A stretch of DNA of 64,000 nucleotides from NCBI RefSeq assembly GCF_000830005.1, contig NZ_CP010407.1, positions 8,258,001 through 8,322,000 on the forward strand. The letters run 5' to 3'. The notes below the pieces were generated by a model, which searched no databases, was not told the DNA's origin, and was given only the letters and a program-made list of their open reading frames with translations. Every line of letters begins with the position of its first letter. Within the stretch, counting starts at the first letter, position 1. Source of the stretch: Streptomyces vietnamensis. Lineage in GTDB: Bacteria; Actinomycetota; Actinomycetes; Streptomycetales; Streptomycetaceae. Shown one piece after another: positions 1 to 8,369 of the stretch. The translations under genes and the position numbers were made by a program.

Positions 1-692
1 GTCTGGCCGCCTCCGACCGGGGGCGCCGGCGCGTGGAGCAGCTCCTCCGGTCCAAGGGGGCCGACGGGGTGATGCTGATGGCGCTGCGCGAGGACGATCC
101 GCTGGCCCGTATGGCGGAAGAGGCGGAGATCCCCGTGGTGTTCGGCGGGCGACCGGTCGGTCTGGACCCGCGGTGGTACGTGGACGTCGACAACCTCGGA
201 GGGGCGCGCGCGGCGACGGAGCACCTGATCTCGCTCGGCCGGACCCGGGTCGCGACGATCTGCGGACGGCTGGACACCGAGGTGGGACGTGCCCGCTACC
301 GCGGTTACCAGGACGCCATGCTGGCGGCCGGACTCGAACCGTGTCCACCGGAGGCCGGTGACTTCACCGAGCCGAGCGGAGCGGCCGCCATGGCCGTACT
401 GCTGGCGCGGCACCCGGACCTGGACGGAGTGTTCGCCGCCAACGACAACATGGGGGCGGGAGCGTTGCGCACGCTGCGCGATGCCGGCCGGCGCGTCCCC
501 GCCGACGTCGCCGTGATCGGCTTCGACGACCTGGCCGTGGCCCGGATCGCCGATCCGCCGCTGACCACGGTGCACCAGCCCATAGAGGGTCTCGGTCGCG
601 AGATGGCGCGCATGCTCGTCGCGCTCGTCAACGGGCAGAACCCCACCCCATTGATCCTTCCCACGCGCCTGGTCACCCGCGCCAGCGCCTGA
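1..692 (+). CDS. LacI-family transcriptional regulator, C-terminal part (5' end outside window)
   Basis: The reading frame is open from the first bases of the window, so the DNA-binding N-terminus lies upstream. What remains is the periplasmic-binding-protein-like effector domain of LacI/GalR regulators. It has the typical 'GVFAANDNMGAGAL' dimer/ligand segment and the terminal 'VIGFDDLAVARI...PLTTVHQP' motif, in which the D-D pair and the PPLTTV strand are family hallmarks. LacI proteins of this kind normally respond to a sugar. The codons immediately after its stop encode a glycoside hydrolase family 1 tail, so it probably once regulated a beta-glucosidase gene. It could also read the two palindromic operators about 130-240 bases downstream, but the complete LacI gene at 11289 is an equally good candidate. 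Family assignment is secure; the inducer is unknown. Confidence 0.9.
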   Translation, partial: LAASDRGRRRVEQLLRSKGADGVMLMALREDDPLARMAEEAEIPVVFGGRPVGLDPRWYVDVDNLGGARAATEHLISLGRTRVATICGRLDTEVGRARYRGYQDAMLAAGLEPCPPEAGDFTEPSGAAAMAVLLARHPDLDGVFAANDNMGAGALRTLRDAGRRVPADVAVIGFDDLAVARIADPPLTTVHQPIEGLGREMARMLVALVNGQNPTPLILPTRLVTRASA

Positions 693-815
693 CGGGGCGA
701 CCTCGCCGCGGTCCACCGGGCCATCGCCGACGGCGCCGACGTGCGCGGCTACTTCCTCTGGTCCCTGCTCGACAACGAACTCCGCACGCGGTGGGGGTCA
801 TCGCGCACGGAATGA
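693..815 (+). pseudogene. Remnant of a GH1 beta-glucosidase C-terminus
   Basis: Directly after the LacI stop codon, and in the same frame, the sequence translates to a short peptide containing '[18 protein letters not shown]' and '[11 protein letters not shown]', ending at a TGA at 813-815. This matches the C-terminal signature of family 1 beta-glucosidases (…[22 protein letters not shown]…), but the aromatic E-W substrate-binding residues after LLDN are lost and only about 40 codons remain. There is no start codon or ribosome-binding site for it. I read it as the decayed end of a beta-glucosidase gene that once sat beside the LacI regulator; the rest was deleted. It is presumably non-functional. 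Confidence 0.75.
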
Positions 816-824
816 CGACCATGA

Positions 825-840
825 GTGTTAACGCTCACAA
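825..840. promoter_or_regulatory. LacI-type operator, copy 1
   Basis: GTGTTAACGCTCACAA matches 13 of 16 positions of TTGTTAGCGCTAACAA, the perfect palindrome seen at 26774. It lies about 240 bases upstream of the sugar-binding protein start, 89 bases centre to centre from copy 2, so the pair could support looping. The stretch 816-1080 contains only these two sites and presumably the transporter promoter. Confidence 0.65.
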
Positions 841-913
841 CCTTTAGGTCGATGTTCCCTGTCGGGTCGCATCAAGAACGGGTAACAACCGTACAGGCCC
901 TTGAGTTACAACT

Positions 914-929
914 CTGTTAGCGCTCACAA
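914..929. promoter_or_regulatory. LacI-type operator, copy 2
   Basis: CTGTTAGCGCTCACAA matches 14 of 16 positions of the palindrome. It lies about 150 bases upstream of the transporter start codon and overlaps an in-frame TTG at 901. That overlap argues against 901 as the true start, because an operator is expected in the untranslated leader. Confidence 0.7.
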
Positions 930-1080
930 TGTGTCGCATTCGCCGGCTCGCGATCGTCGGGGCCGACGCTTCGTCCTGCCCCACCCGGCCTCAACCACCC
1001 CTGCGCAGCCACGCCTTCACCGGGCCCATCTCCTTCAGGGCTCCGCCTGGTACGACGCACGTCCCGAGAGGAACCACGAC

Positions 1081-2082
1081 ATGGCCCACAGAGCCCTCCG
1101 CATCATCACCGCCGCCGTCCTGGCCGGCGGTGTGCTGACCGCCTGCACCACCGAGCCCGCGACCACCGGCACCACCGGCGGCACCGGCAAGGGCTCCTCC
1201 GACGGCAAGCTGGTGCTCGGGTTCGCCCAGGTGGGAGCCGAGAGCGGCTGGCGCACCGCCAACACCAAGTCCGTGCGCGACGCGGCCGAGAAGGCGGGCA
1301 TCGAGCTGAAGTTCTCCGACGCGCAGCAGAAGCAGGAGAACCAGATCAAGGCGATCCGCACCTTCATCCAGCAGAAGGTGGACGTCATCGCCTTCTCGCC
1401 GGTGGTGGAGTCCGGCTGGGACACCGTCCTGAAGGAGGCCAAGAACGCCGGCATCCCCGTGATCCTCACCGACCGGGCGGTCGACTCGCAGGACACCTCC
1501 CTCTACCGGACCTTCCTCGGCTCCGACTTCGTCAAGGAGGGGCAGGAGGCCGGCAAGTGGCTCGTGAAGGAGTACGGGGGAACCTCCGCGCCGGTCAACA
1601 TCGTCGAGCTCCAGGGCACGACCGGCTCCGCCCCCGCCAACGACCGCAAGGCGGGCTTCGCCGAGGCGATCAAGGGCGACCCCAAGTTCAAGGTCGTCGC
1701 CTCCCAGACGGGTGACTTCACCCGCGCCAAGGGCAAGGAGGTCATGCAGGCCTTCCTCAAGTCCCACGAGGACATCGACGTCCTGTACGCCCACAACGAC
1801 GACATGGCCCTGGGCGCCATCCAGGCCATCGAGGAGGCGGGCAAGAAGCCGGGCACCGACATCAAGGTGATCTCCGTCGACGGCATCAAGGACGCCTTCG
1901 TCGCCATGAAGGAGAAGAAGATCAACGTGGTGGTCGAGTGCAACCCGCTCCTCGGCGACCAGCTGATGGAACTCGCCAAGAAGGTCGCGGCCGGCGAGGA
2001 CGTGCCGCGACGGGTCGAGACCAAGGAGGGCGTCTTCACGCAGGACCAGGCCGCCGCCGCCCTGCCCGGCCGCCAGTACTGA
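1081..2082 (+). CDS. ytfQ: Sugar ABC transporter substrate-binding lipoprotein (YtfQ-type)
   Basis: 333 residues. The N-terminus is a lipoprotein signal peptide ending in the lipobox LTAC (Cys22), so the protein is anchored outside the membrane. The rest is a Peripla_BP_4 sugar-binding domain. The 'SPVVESGWDTVLKEAKNAGIPVILTDR' region and 'HNDDMALGAIQAIEEAG' are close to E. coli YtfQ, which binds galactofuranose. I chose ATG 1081 because GAGAGGA lies just upstream and the signal peptide begins there; the in-frame TTG at 901 would put an operator inside the gene. It is the first gene of a four-gene transporter operon (binding protein, ATPase, two permeases), the ytfQRT-yjfF order. Given the shared operators with araBAD, an L-arabinose(furanose) or galactofuranose substrate is my inference. 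Confidence 0.88.
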   Translation: MAHRALRIITAAVLAGGVLTACTTEPATTGTTGGTGKGSSDGKLVLGFAQVGAESGWRTANTKSVRDAAEKAGIELKFSDAQQKQENQIKAIRTFIQQKVDVIAFSPVVESGWDTVLKEAKNAGIPVILTDRAVDSQDTSLYRTFLGSDFVKEGQEAGKWLVKEYGGTSAPVNIVELQGTTGSAPANDRKAGFAEAIKGDPKFKVVASQTGDFTRAKGKEVMQAFLKSHEDIDVLYAHNDDMALGAIQAIEEAGKKPGTDIKVISVDGIKDAFVAMKEKKINVVVECNPLLGDQLMELAKKVAAGEDVPRRVETKEGVFTQDQAAAALPGRQY

Positions 2083-2149
2083 CCCACCGCCCGCACGCAC
2101 CGGGGGCGGCCCTCGCGCCGCCCCCGGACCCCTCAGGAGAGGAGGGCGG

Positions 2150-3727
2150 ATGGCAGCCCCACCCACCCCCCGCACACCCACCCCCGGCACACCGGCCTCC
2201 ACCGGCCGGCCCGTCCTGGAAGCCCGTGGCATCCGCAAGGCCTTCCCCGGCGTCCTCGCCCTCGACGGCGTGGACCTGCGCCTCCACCCCGGCGAGGTCC
2301 ACGCGCTGATGGGCGAGAACGGCGCCGGCAAGTCCACCCTCATCAAGGTGCTCACCGGGGTCCACCCGCCCGACGCGGGAACCGTCACCATCGACGGGGA
2401 CCAGCGGCGGTTCTCCGAACCCCTGGAGGCCCAGCACGCCGGAATCAGCACGGTCTACCAGGAGGTGAACCTGTGCCCCAACCTCTCCGTCGCCGAGAAC
2501 ATCCTCATCGGCCGTGAGCCCCGGCGCCTGGGACTCGTCCACTGGAAGGCCCTCCACGCGCGCGCCGAGCAGCTCATCACCGAGCTCGAACTCGACCTCG
2601 ACGTCCGCGCGCCGCTGAGCGCGCACTCGATCGCCGTGCAACAGCTCGTCGCGATCGTGCGCGCCGTGGACGTCCAGGCGAAGGTCCTCGTCCTCGACGA
2701 GCCCACCTCCAGCCTCGACCGCGACGAGGTCGCCCAGCTCTTCACGCTCGTACGCCGGCTCCGCGACCGGGGCGTCGCGATCCTCTTCGTGACCCACTTC
2801 CTCGACCAGGTCTTCGACCTGTGCGACCGGGTCACCGTCCTGCGCAACGGCCGCCTCGAAGGCGAGTACCGGATCGACGAGCTGACGCCCGTCACCCTCG
2901 TCCACCGCATGGTCGGCGGCGAACTCCGCACCCTGGACGAGCTCGCCGAGACCTCCCAGACCGGCACCGCCACCACCGGCGACCGGACGGACGTCCCCTT
3001 CCTGAGCGCCGCCGGACTCGGCAGGGCCGGGTCCATCCAGCCGTACGACCTCGACATCCACCGCGGCGAGGTCATCGGCCTCGCCGGACTCCTCGGCTCG
3101 GGACGCACGGAGGCGGCCCGGCTCCTCTTCGGCGCCGACCACGCCGACGAGGGCGAGCTGCGGATCCACGGCGAACCCACCGCGCTGCGCTCCCCGCGCA
3201 CCGCCATCGCCCACAAGATCGCCTTCTGTTCCGAGAACCGCAAGGCCGAGGGCCTCATCGGCGAACTCACCGTCCGCGAGAACATCGTGCTCGCCCTCCA
3301 GGCCGCGCGCGGCTGGACCAAACCCCTCTCCCGCGCCCGGCAGGACGAGATCGCCGCCCGGTGGATCGAGGTCCTCGACATCCGCCCGGCCGCCCCCGAG
3401 GCCCAGGTCCGCAACCTCAGCGGCGGCAACCAGCAGAAGGTGCTCCTCGCCCGGTGGCTGCTCACCGATCCCGAGCTGCTCATCCTGGACGAACCCACCC
3501 GGGGCATCGACATCGGCGCGAAGACGGAGATCCAGCGCCTGGTGACCCGACTCGCCGCGGAGGGCACGGCGGTCCTCTACATCTCCGCCGAGCTGGAGGA
3601 AGTCCTGCGGCTGAGCCACCGGGTCGGCGTCCTGCGCGACCACCGCCTCGTCGCCACCCTCCCCAACGACACGACCCTGACGCCCGACCGCATCCTGGGC
3701 ACCATCGCCACCGGAGCCACCTCATGA
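2150..3727 (+). CDS. ytfR: Sugar ABC transporter ATP-binding protein, double ATPase (YtfR/AraG/RbsA family)
   Basis: 525 residues with two fused nucleotide-binding domains, normal for the CUT2 monosaccharide importer family. The first domain has an intact Walker A (GENGAGKST, about residues 55-63) and 'VLVLDEPTSSLD'. In the second the Walker A is degenerate (GLLGSGRTEAAR), as usual for the family, but '[16 protein letters not shown]' and '[12 protein letters not shown]' are intact. It energises the two permeases that follow. A strong AGGAGAGGAGG ribosome-binding site precedes ATG 2150, and its stop overlaps the next start (ATGA). Confidence 0.93.
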   Translation: MAAPPTPRTPTPGTPASTGRPVLEARGIRKAFPGVLALDGVDLRLHPGEVHALMGENGAGKSTLIKVLTGVHPPDAGTVTIDGDQRRFSEPLEAQHAGISTVYQEVNLCPNLSVAENILIGREPRRLGLVHWKALHARAEQLITELELDLDVRAPLSAHSIAVQQLVAIVRAVDVQAKVLVLDEPTSSLDRDEVAQLFTLVRRLRDRGVAILFVTHFLDQVFDLCDRVTVLRNGRLEGEYRIDELTPVTLVHRMVGGELRTLDELAETSQTGTATTGDRTDVPFLSAAGLGRAGSIQPYDLDIHRGEVIGLAGLLGSGRTEAARLLFGADHADEGELRIHGEPTALRSPRTAIAHKIAFCSENRKAEGLIGELTVRENIVLALQAARGWTKPLSRARQDEIAARWIEVLDIRPAAPEAQVRNLSGGNQQKVLLARWLLTDPELLILDEPTRGIDIGAKTEIQRLVTRLAAEGTAVLYISAELEEVLRLSHRVGVLRDHRLVATLPNDTTLTPDRILGTIATGATS

Positions 3728-4848
3728 CCCCACCTGACGACACCGGCGCCGGTACGCGCCCGGCCCGGGCGCCCGGCACCCGGCGGCTCACCGGACACCC
3801 CCTGTTCTGGCCCGCCGCCGTCCTCGCCGCCCTGTTGCTCGGAAACGTCGCGCTCACCCACGACTTCCTCGCCGTCCGCGTCCAGAACGGGCACCTGTAC
3901 GGCAGCCTCGTCGACATCCTCCAGTTCGGCGCCCCGCTGATCCTCGTCTCGCTCGGCATGACGCTGGTCATCGCGACCCGGGGCATCGACCTCTCGGTCG
4001 GCTCGACGGTCGCCATCGCCGGAGCCCTCGCGTGCGAGCACATCGCCTCGGCGGCCGATCCCGGCAGCCTCTCCACCGTGTTCACCGCGATCGTGATCGC
4101 GCTCGGCGTCGCCGCCGCGATCGGCCTGCTCAACGGCTTCCTCGTCGCCCGCCTCGGCGTCCAGCCCATCGTCGCCACGCTGGTGCTCATGGTCGCCGGG
4201 CGGGGCGTGGCCCAGCTCATCACCGACGGTCAGATCATCAGCGTGTCCAGCCCCGCCTACAAGATGATCGGCGGCGGCTACTGGCTCACCCTCCCCTTCG
4301 CCGTCCTGCTCGCCGCCGCGCTCGTCGCCGTGACCTCCCTCGTCACCCGGCGGACCGCGCTCGGCATGCTCATCGAATCGGTGGGCGGCAACCCGGTGGC
4401 GAGCCGTCTCGTCGGCATCCGGGCGTCCGGACTCCTCGTCACCGTGTACGTGGTCAGCGCCCTGTGTGCCGCGGTGGCCGGCCTGATGATCAGCTCCAAC
4501 GTGTCCAGCGCCGACGGCAACAACGCGGGCCTCTGGATCGAACTCGACGCGATCCTCGCCGTCGTCGTCGGCGGCACCGCCCTCACCGGCGGCCGCTTCT
4601 CCCTCGGCGGCACGGTCCTCGGCGCGCTGATCATCCAGACCCTCTCGACCACGATCTACACCCTCGGCGTACCGCCGGAGACCACCCTCGTGTTCAAGGC
4701 GCTGGTCGTCATCGTCGTCTGTCTCGTCCAGTCGCCCGCGTTCCGCGCGCGGCTCTCCCGCAAGCGCGGCAGGCGCGGACCGGTCGCACCGGTGCCGGCC
4801 CCCACCGCCGCCGACGTGACGGCCCGCCGGCAGGAGGTCCACCCGTGA
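3724..4848 (+). CDS. ytfT: Sugar ABC transporter permease 1 (YtfT-type)
   Basis: 374 residues, about ten hydrophobic segments, BPD_transp_2 (CUT2) permease. The 'GMTLVIATRGIDLSVGS' segment and 'DAILAVVVGGTALTGGRFSLGGTVLGALIIQ' are the conserved permease motifs. The start is the ATG overlapping the ATPase stop (ATGA), which implies translational coupling. It has a roughly 35-residue polar N-terminal extension rich in Pro, Arg and Thr before the first membrane segment, and a basic C-terminal tail. It likely pairs with the next permease as a heterodimer, the YtfT/YjfF arrangement. Confidence 0.9.
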   Translation: MTPPDDTGAGTRPARAPGTRRLTGHPLFWPAAVLAALLLGNVALTHDFLAVRVQNGHLYGSLVDILQFGAPLILVSLGMTLVIATRGIDLSVGSTVAIAGALACEHIASAADPGSLSTVFTAIVIALGVAAAIGLLNGFLVARLGVQPIVATLVLMVAGRGVAQLITDGQIISVSSPAYKMIGGGYWLTLPFAVLLAAALVAVTSLVTRRTALGMLIESVGGNPVASRLVGIRASGLLVTVYVVSALCAAVAGLMISSNVSSADGNNAGLWIELDAILAVVVGGTALTGGRFSLGGTVLGALIIQTLSTTIYTLGVPPETTLVFKALVVIVVCLVQSPAFRARLSRKRGRRGPVAPVPAPTAADVTARRQEVHP

Positions 4849-5852
4849 GCACCACCCTCAGCTCCCTCACCAAGCCGCTCCAGCGGTTCTCGGTACGGCA
4901 CGCCACCCGCCTCCCGCTCATCGTGACGGCCACCCTGCTGGTCGCGATGTTCTCGGTCGGCTCCCTGAACTACGAAGGCTTCTTCTCCGCGCAGGTCCTG
5001 CTCAACGTACTGATCGACAACGGCTTCCTGCTCGTCGTGGCGATCGGCATGACCTTCGTCATCCTCACCGGCGGCATCGACCTGTCCGTCGGCTCCATGG
5101 TGGCCCTCTCCACCATGCTGACGGCCTGGCTCGTCGAACAGAACGGCCTGCCGCTCGCCCTCGCGGTGCCCGTGGTCCTGCTCGTCGGCGCCGGCGGCGG
5201 CGCCCTCATGGGCTGGGTCATCCACGCCTTCGAGATCCAGCCGTTCATCGTCACCCTCGCGGGCATGTTCCTCGCCCGCGGCCTCTGCTACATGATCAGC
5301 ACCGAGTCCATCTCCATCACGGACCCGACGACCACGCGGATCGCGCAGACCCGGGTGCTCCTGCCCGGCGGCCTGTTCGTCTCGCCCGCCGTGGTCATCG
5401 CCCTGGTGGTCCTGGCCGTCGCCTTCGTCGTCCTGCACCACACCCGCTTCGGCCGCACCGTCTACGCCCTGGGCGGCAACGAGTCCTCGACCCGCCTCAT
5501 GGGCCTGCCCGTCGGACGCACCAAGATCGCGGTCTACGCCGTGAGCGGTCTGTGCTCCGCCCTCGGCGGCCTGCTGCTCACCTTCTACATGCTGTCCGGC
5601 TACGCCCTGCACGCCGTCGGCATGGAACTCGACGCCATCGCCGCCGTCGTCATCGGCGGGACGCTGCTCACCGGAGGGTCCGGCTTCGTCCTGGGCACCG
5701 CGCTGGGCGTGACCGTCCTCGGCCTGATCCAGACCATCATCAGCTTCCAGGGCACGCTCAGCTCGTGGTGGACGCGCATCGTCATCGGCGGCCTGCTGTT
5801 CGTCTTCATCCTCCTTCAGCGCCTCTTCGGCGGAGCCCGTACGGCGGAATGA
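4845..5852 (+). CDS. yjfF: Sugar ABC transporter permease 2 (YjfF-type)
   Basis: 335 residues, starting at a GTG that overlaps the previous stop (GTGA). BPD_transp_2 permease with 'GMTFVILTGGIDLSVGSMVAL' and 'MELDAIAAVVIGGTLLTGGSGFVLGTALGV'. Two different CUT2 permeases after a double ATPase are characteristic of the YtfQRT-YjfF furanose importer, and distinguish this operon from the single-permease system at 7125-11061. Confidence 0.9.
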   Translation: MSTTLSSLTKPLQRFSVRHATRLPLIVTATLLVAMFSVGSLNYEGFFSAQVLLNVLIDNGFLLVVAIGMTFVILTGGIDLSVGSMVALSTMLTAWLVEQNGLPLALAVPVVLLVGAGGGALMGWVIHAFEIQPFIVTLAGMFLARGLCYMISTESISITDPTTTRIAQTRVLLPGGLFVSPAVVIALVVLAVAFVVLHHTRFGRTVYALGGNESSTRLMGLPVGRTKIAVYAVSGLCSALGGLLLTFYMLSGYALHAVGMELDAIAAVVIGGTLLTGGSGFVLGTALGVTVLGLIQTIISFQGTLSSWWTRIVIGGLLFVFILLQRLFGGARTAE

Positions 5853-5877
5853 CCCGCCCCGGCCACCCATCGACCGC

Positions 5878-5918
5878 GCCCGGAACGGGGGCAGGGACTC
5901 CCTGCCCCCGTTCCGGGC
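5878..5918 (+). terminator. Very stable hairpin between permease and aldose epimerase genes
   Basis: A perfect inverted repeat with 19-base arms (5878-5896 and 5900-5918) around a 3-base loop (ACT). It lies 25 bases after the permease stop and 28 bases before the epimerase start. There is no T-run, as usual in Streptomyces terminators. Because galM continues on the same strand, it may be a partial terminator or an mRNA-stability element that lowers galM expression. Confidence 0.75.
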
Positions 5919-5946
5919 TGCACCCCATTCCGGACAAGGAACTCCC

Positions 5947-7044
5947 ATGAACCCGTCAACGCCCGCACCCGCATCGCCCGCCTCCGCAGCGCCCGCCTTC
6001 ACCGGAGGACCGCCGGTCCGCGAACTCTGCCCGGACGCGGGGGAGCGCTGGACCTTCGGCTTCCCCGGCGGACTCACGGCGGAGGTGCACACCCGCGGCG
6101 CCCGCCTCCACGCACTGTGGGTGCCCGACCGCCACGGCACCCCGGCCGACGTCGTCCTCTCTCCCCGCGACCCGGCCCTCACGGCCACCACCGCCCGGTA
6201 CTTCGGCTCCACCGTCGGCCGCTACGCCAACCGCATCGCGCACGGCCGCTTCTCCCTGGGGACGGAGACGTACCAGCTGACCACGCAGGAGGGCGGCCAC
6301 AGCCTGCACGGCGGCACGGACGGCTTCGACACCCGGCTCTGGGAAGCCGAGAGCGTGCACACCCCCGAGTGGACCGGCGTGCTCCTGCACCTGCGCAGCC
6401 CCGACGGCGACCAGGGCTTCCCGGGCAACCTCGACGTCACCGTCAGCTGTCTCGTCGGCCGCGAGGACGAACTCGCCTTCTCGTACGCGGCGGTCACCGA
6501 CGCTCCCACCCCGGTCAACCTCACCAACCACGCCTACTTCAACCTGGAGGGAGAGGGCTCCGGCGACATCCTCGGCCACGAACTGGCCGTCGACGCCTCC
6601 CACTACACCCCGGTCGACGCGGATCTCATCCCCTCCGGCGACCATCTCCCCGTCGCCGGAACCGCGTTCGACCTCCGCCGACCGCTCGGGATCGCCGAGG
6701 CCCTCGCACGGCCCGGCGCGGACGGCGGGTACGACCACAACTTCGTCCTGAGCCCGCGCGCCGACGGCGCCCTCCGCCGCGCCGCCGTCCTCCACGCGCC
6801 GGCCACCGGCCGCCGCATGGAGGTGCTCACCACGGAGCCCGGCATCCAGGTCTACAGCGCGGGGCAGTTCGACGGCACGGTCCTCGGCAAGAGCGGTACG
6901 CCGTACCGCGCGGGCGCCGGGATCGCCCTGGAGACCCAGCACTTCCCCGACTCCCCGAACCGCCCCGACGACCCGTCGACGGTGCTGCTCCCCGGTGAGG
7001 AGTACCGGTCGAGGACGGTCCTGCGGTTCCGTACCAGCGCCTGA
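5947..7044 (+). CDS. galM: Aldose 1-epimerase (mutarotase)
   Basis: 365 residues, galactose mutarotase-like fold, interconverting alpha and beta anomers of aldoses in the cytoplasm. Family signatures are present: 'STVGRYANRIAHGRFSLG', 'GGHSLHGGTDGFD', 'NLTNHAYFNLEGEGSGDILGH' and the C-terminal 'GIALETQHFPDSPN'. A GGACAAGGA sequence precedes ATG 5947. Position after the importer suggests it equilibrates the incoming sugar for the next enzyme, for example arabinose before isomerisation by AraA (16 kb). No signal peptide is visible. Confidence 0.92.
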   Translation: MNPSTPAPASPASAAPAFTGGPPVRELCPDAGERWTFGFPGGLTAEVHTRGARLHALWVPDRHGTPADVVLSPRDPALTATTARYFGSTVGRYANRIAHGRFSLGTETYQLTTQEGGHSLHGGTDGFDTRLWEAESVHTPEWTGVLLHLRSPDGDQGFPGNLDVTVSCLVGREDELAFSYAAVTDAPTPVNLTNHAYFNLEGEGSGDILGHELAVDASHYTPVDADLIPSGDHLPVAGTAFDLRRPLGIAEALARPGADGGYDHNFVLSPRADGALRRAAVLHAPATGRRMEVLTTEPGIQVYSAGQFDGTVLGKSGTPYRAGAGIALETQHFPDSPNRPDDPSTVLLPGEEYRSRTVLRFRTSA

Positions 7045-7063
7045 ACCCTTGCCCCGTACACAC

Positions 7064-7113
7064 GACATGGCTGTGCCCGCCGGTGGGGAGGTACCGGCGG
7101 GGCCAGCCATGTC
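7064..7113. terminator. Bidirectional terminator hairpin between convergent genes
   Basis: Inverted repeat with 21-base arms (7064-7084 and 7093-7113, two mismatches) between the convergent galM and ABC permease genes, so it can end transcription from both sides. Confidence 0.8.
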
Positions 7114-7124
7114 CAGGGCGGCTG

Positions 7125-8369
7125 TCAGGCGCCCGCCCTGCGCTTGTTCCAGACGTCGAAGCCGACCGCCGCGAGCAGCACCAGGCCCTTGATGACCTGC
7201 TGCCAGTCGGTGCCCACCCCGACGAGGTTCATGCCGTTGTTGAGCACGCCGAGGACCAGGCCGCCGATGATCGCGCCCAGGACGGTCCCGACGCCACCGC
7301 TCATCGACGCCCCGCCGATGAACGCGGCGGCGATGGCCTCCAGTTCGAAGTTCACGCCCGCCTTCGGCGAGGCCGCGTTGAAGCGCGCCGCGAAGACGAG
7401 CCCGGCGAGCGCCGCGAGCATTCCCATGTTGAGGAACACCGCGAAGGTGACCTTCTTGTCCTTGACCCCGGACAGCTTCGCGGCGGGCAGGTTCCCCCCG
7501 ATCGCGTACACGTGGCGGCCGATGACCGCGTTGCGCATCACGTAGCCGAAGCCGACCAGCAGCGCGGCCAGGATCAGGAGGACCACGGGGGCGCCCTTGT
7601 AGCTGGCGAGCAGCAGGGTCGTGACCAGGACGGCGGCGACCAGCGCCGTCACCTTCAGCGCGAACAGGCCGGTGGGGAGCGTCTCCAGGGCGAACTCGCG
7701 CTGACGGCGGCGGTCCCGCACCTCCTGGAAGACCACGTAGGCGATCAGTCCCAGGCCGAGGAGCAGGGTCAGGTTGTGGTAGTTGGTCTGCGGTCCCATC
7801 TCCGGCAGGAAGCCGTTGGCGACCTTCTGTAGCCCGTTCGGGAACGGGCCGAGCGTCTGCCCCTTGAGGAAGATCTCCGTGAGCCCGCGGAACAGCAGCA
7901 TGCCGGCGAGGGTCACGATGAACGACGGTATGCCGACGTACGCGACGAAGAAGCCCTGCAGCGCGCCGGCGACGGCTCCGAGGAGCAGGGCGAGGAGCAC
8001 CGCGACGGGCCAGGAGACGTGGTGCTCGACCATGAGCACCGCCCCGATGCCACCCACCAGGGCCGCCAGCGAGCCCACCGACAGGTCGATGTGCCCGGAG
8101 ATGATGACGATCATCATGCCGATGGCCAGGATGAGGATGTAGCTGTTCTGCAGCACCAGGTTGGAGACGTTGCGCGGCAGCAGGAGGTCGCCGCCCGTCC
8201 AGACCTGGAACAGGAGCACGATCAGGCCGAGCGCGAAGAGCATCCCGTACTGGCGCATGTTCCGCCGGACGCCGTCCAGGAGCACCCGGGCCACCGATGC
8301 CCCGGCGGACGGGGACCCGCTGCCCGGGGGCGCCGGGACGGTCGTTTTCGTGCTGACGTCGGTGCTCAT
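7125..8369 (-). CDS. Sugar ABC transporter permease (XylH/GguB type)
   Basis: 414 residues, CUT2 permease with many hydrophobic segments, ending in 'WNKRRAGA'. Recognisable motifs are '[24 protein letters not shown]' and '[30 protein letters not shown]'. It is longer than the permeases at 3.7-5.9 kb because of an extra central segment around '[17 protein letters not shown]', typical of XylH/GguB proteins for xylose and multiple sugars. Its start overlaps the ATPase stop (ATGA on the minus strand). It is the third gene of a binding protein-ATPase-permease operon. Confidence 0.9.
   Translation of the reverse strand: MSTDVSTKTTVPAPPGSGSPSAGASVARVLLDGVRRNMRQYGMLFALGLIVLLFQVWTGGDLLLPRNVSNLVLQNSYILILAIGMMIVIISGHIDLSVGSLAALVGGIGAVLMVEHHVSWPVAVLLALLLGAVAGALQGFFVAYVGIPSFIVTLAGMLLFRGLTEIFLKGQTLGPFPNGLQKVANGFLPEMGPQTNYHNLTLLLGLGLIAYVVFQEVRDRRRQREFALETLPTGLFALKVTALVAAVLVTTLLLASYKGAPVVLLILAALLVGFGYVMRNAVIGRHVYAIGGNLPAAKLSGVKDKKVTFAVFLNMGMLAALAGLVFAARFNAASPKAGVNFELEAIAAAFIGGASMSGGVGTVLGAIIGGLVLGVLNNGMNLVGVGTDWQQVIKGLVLLAAVGFDVWNKRRAGA

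Noticed and set aside
901..1080. TTG 901 as start of the YtfQ-type binding protein
   Set aside because: It would put a LacI operator and a non-signal sequence in the protein. ATG 1081 has a ribosome-binding site and begins a proper lipoprotein signal.
991..2451. Long open frames on the strand opposite to clear genes (for example 991-2451, 2036-3643, 9952-11227 extension, 60870-63956)
   Set aside because: They are GC-rich antisense or frame shadows with repetitive Arg/Gly/Ala/Val composition and no family motifs, lying opposite or out of frame with confidently identified genes.
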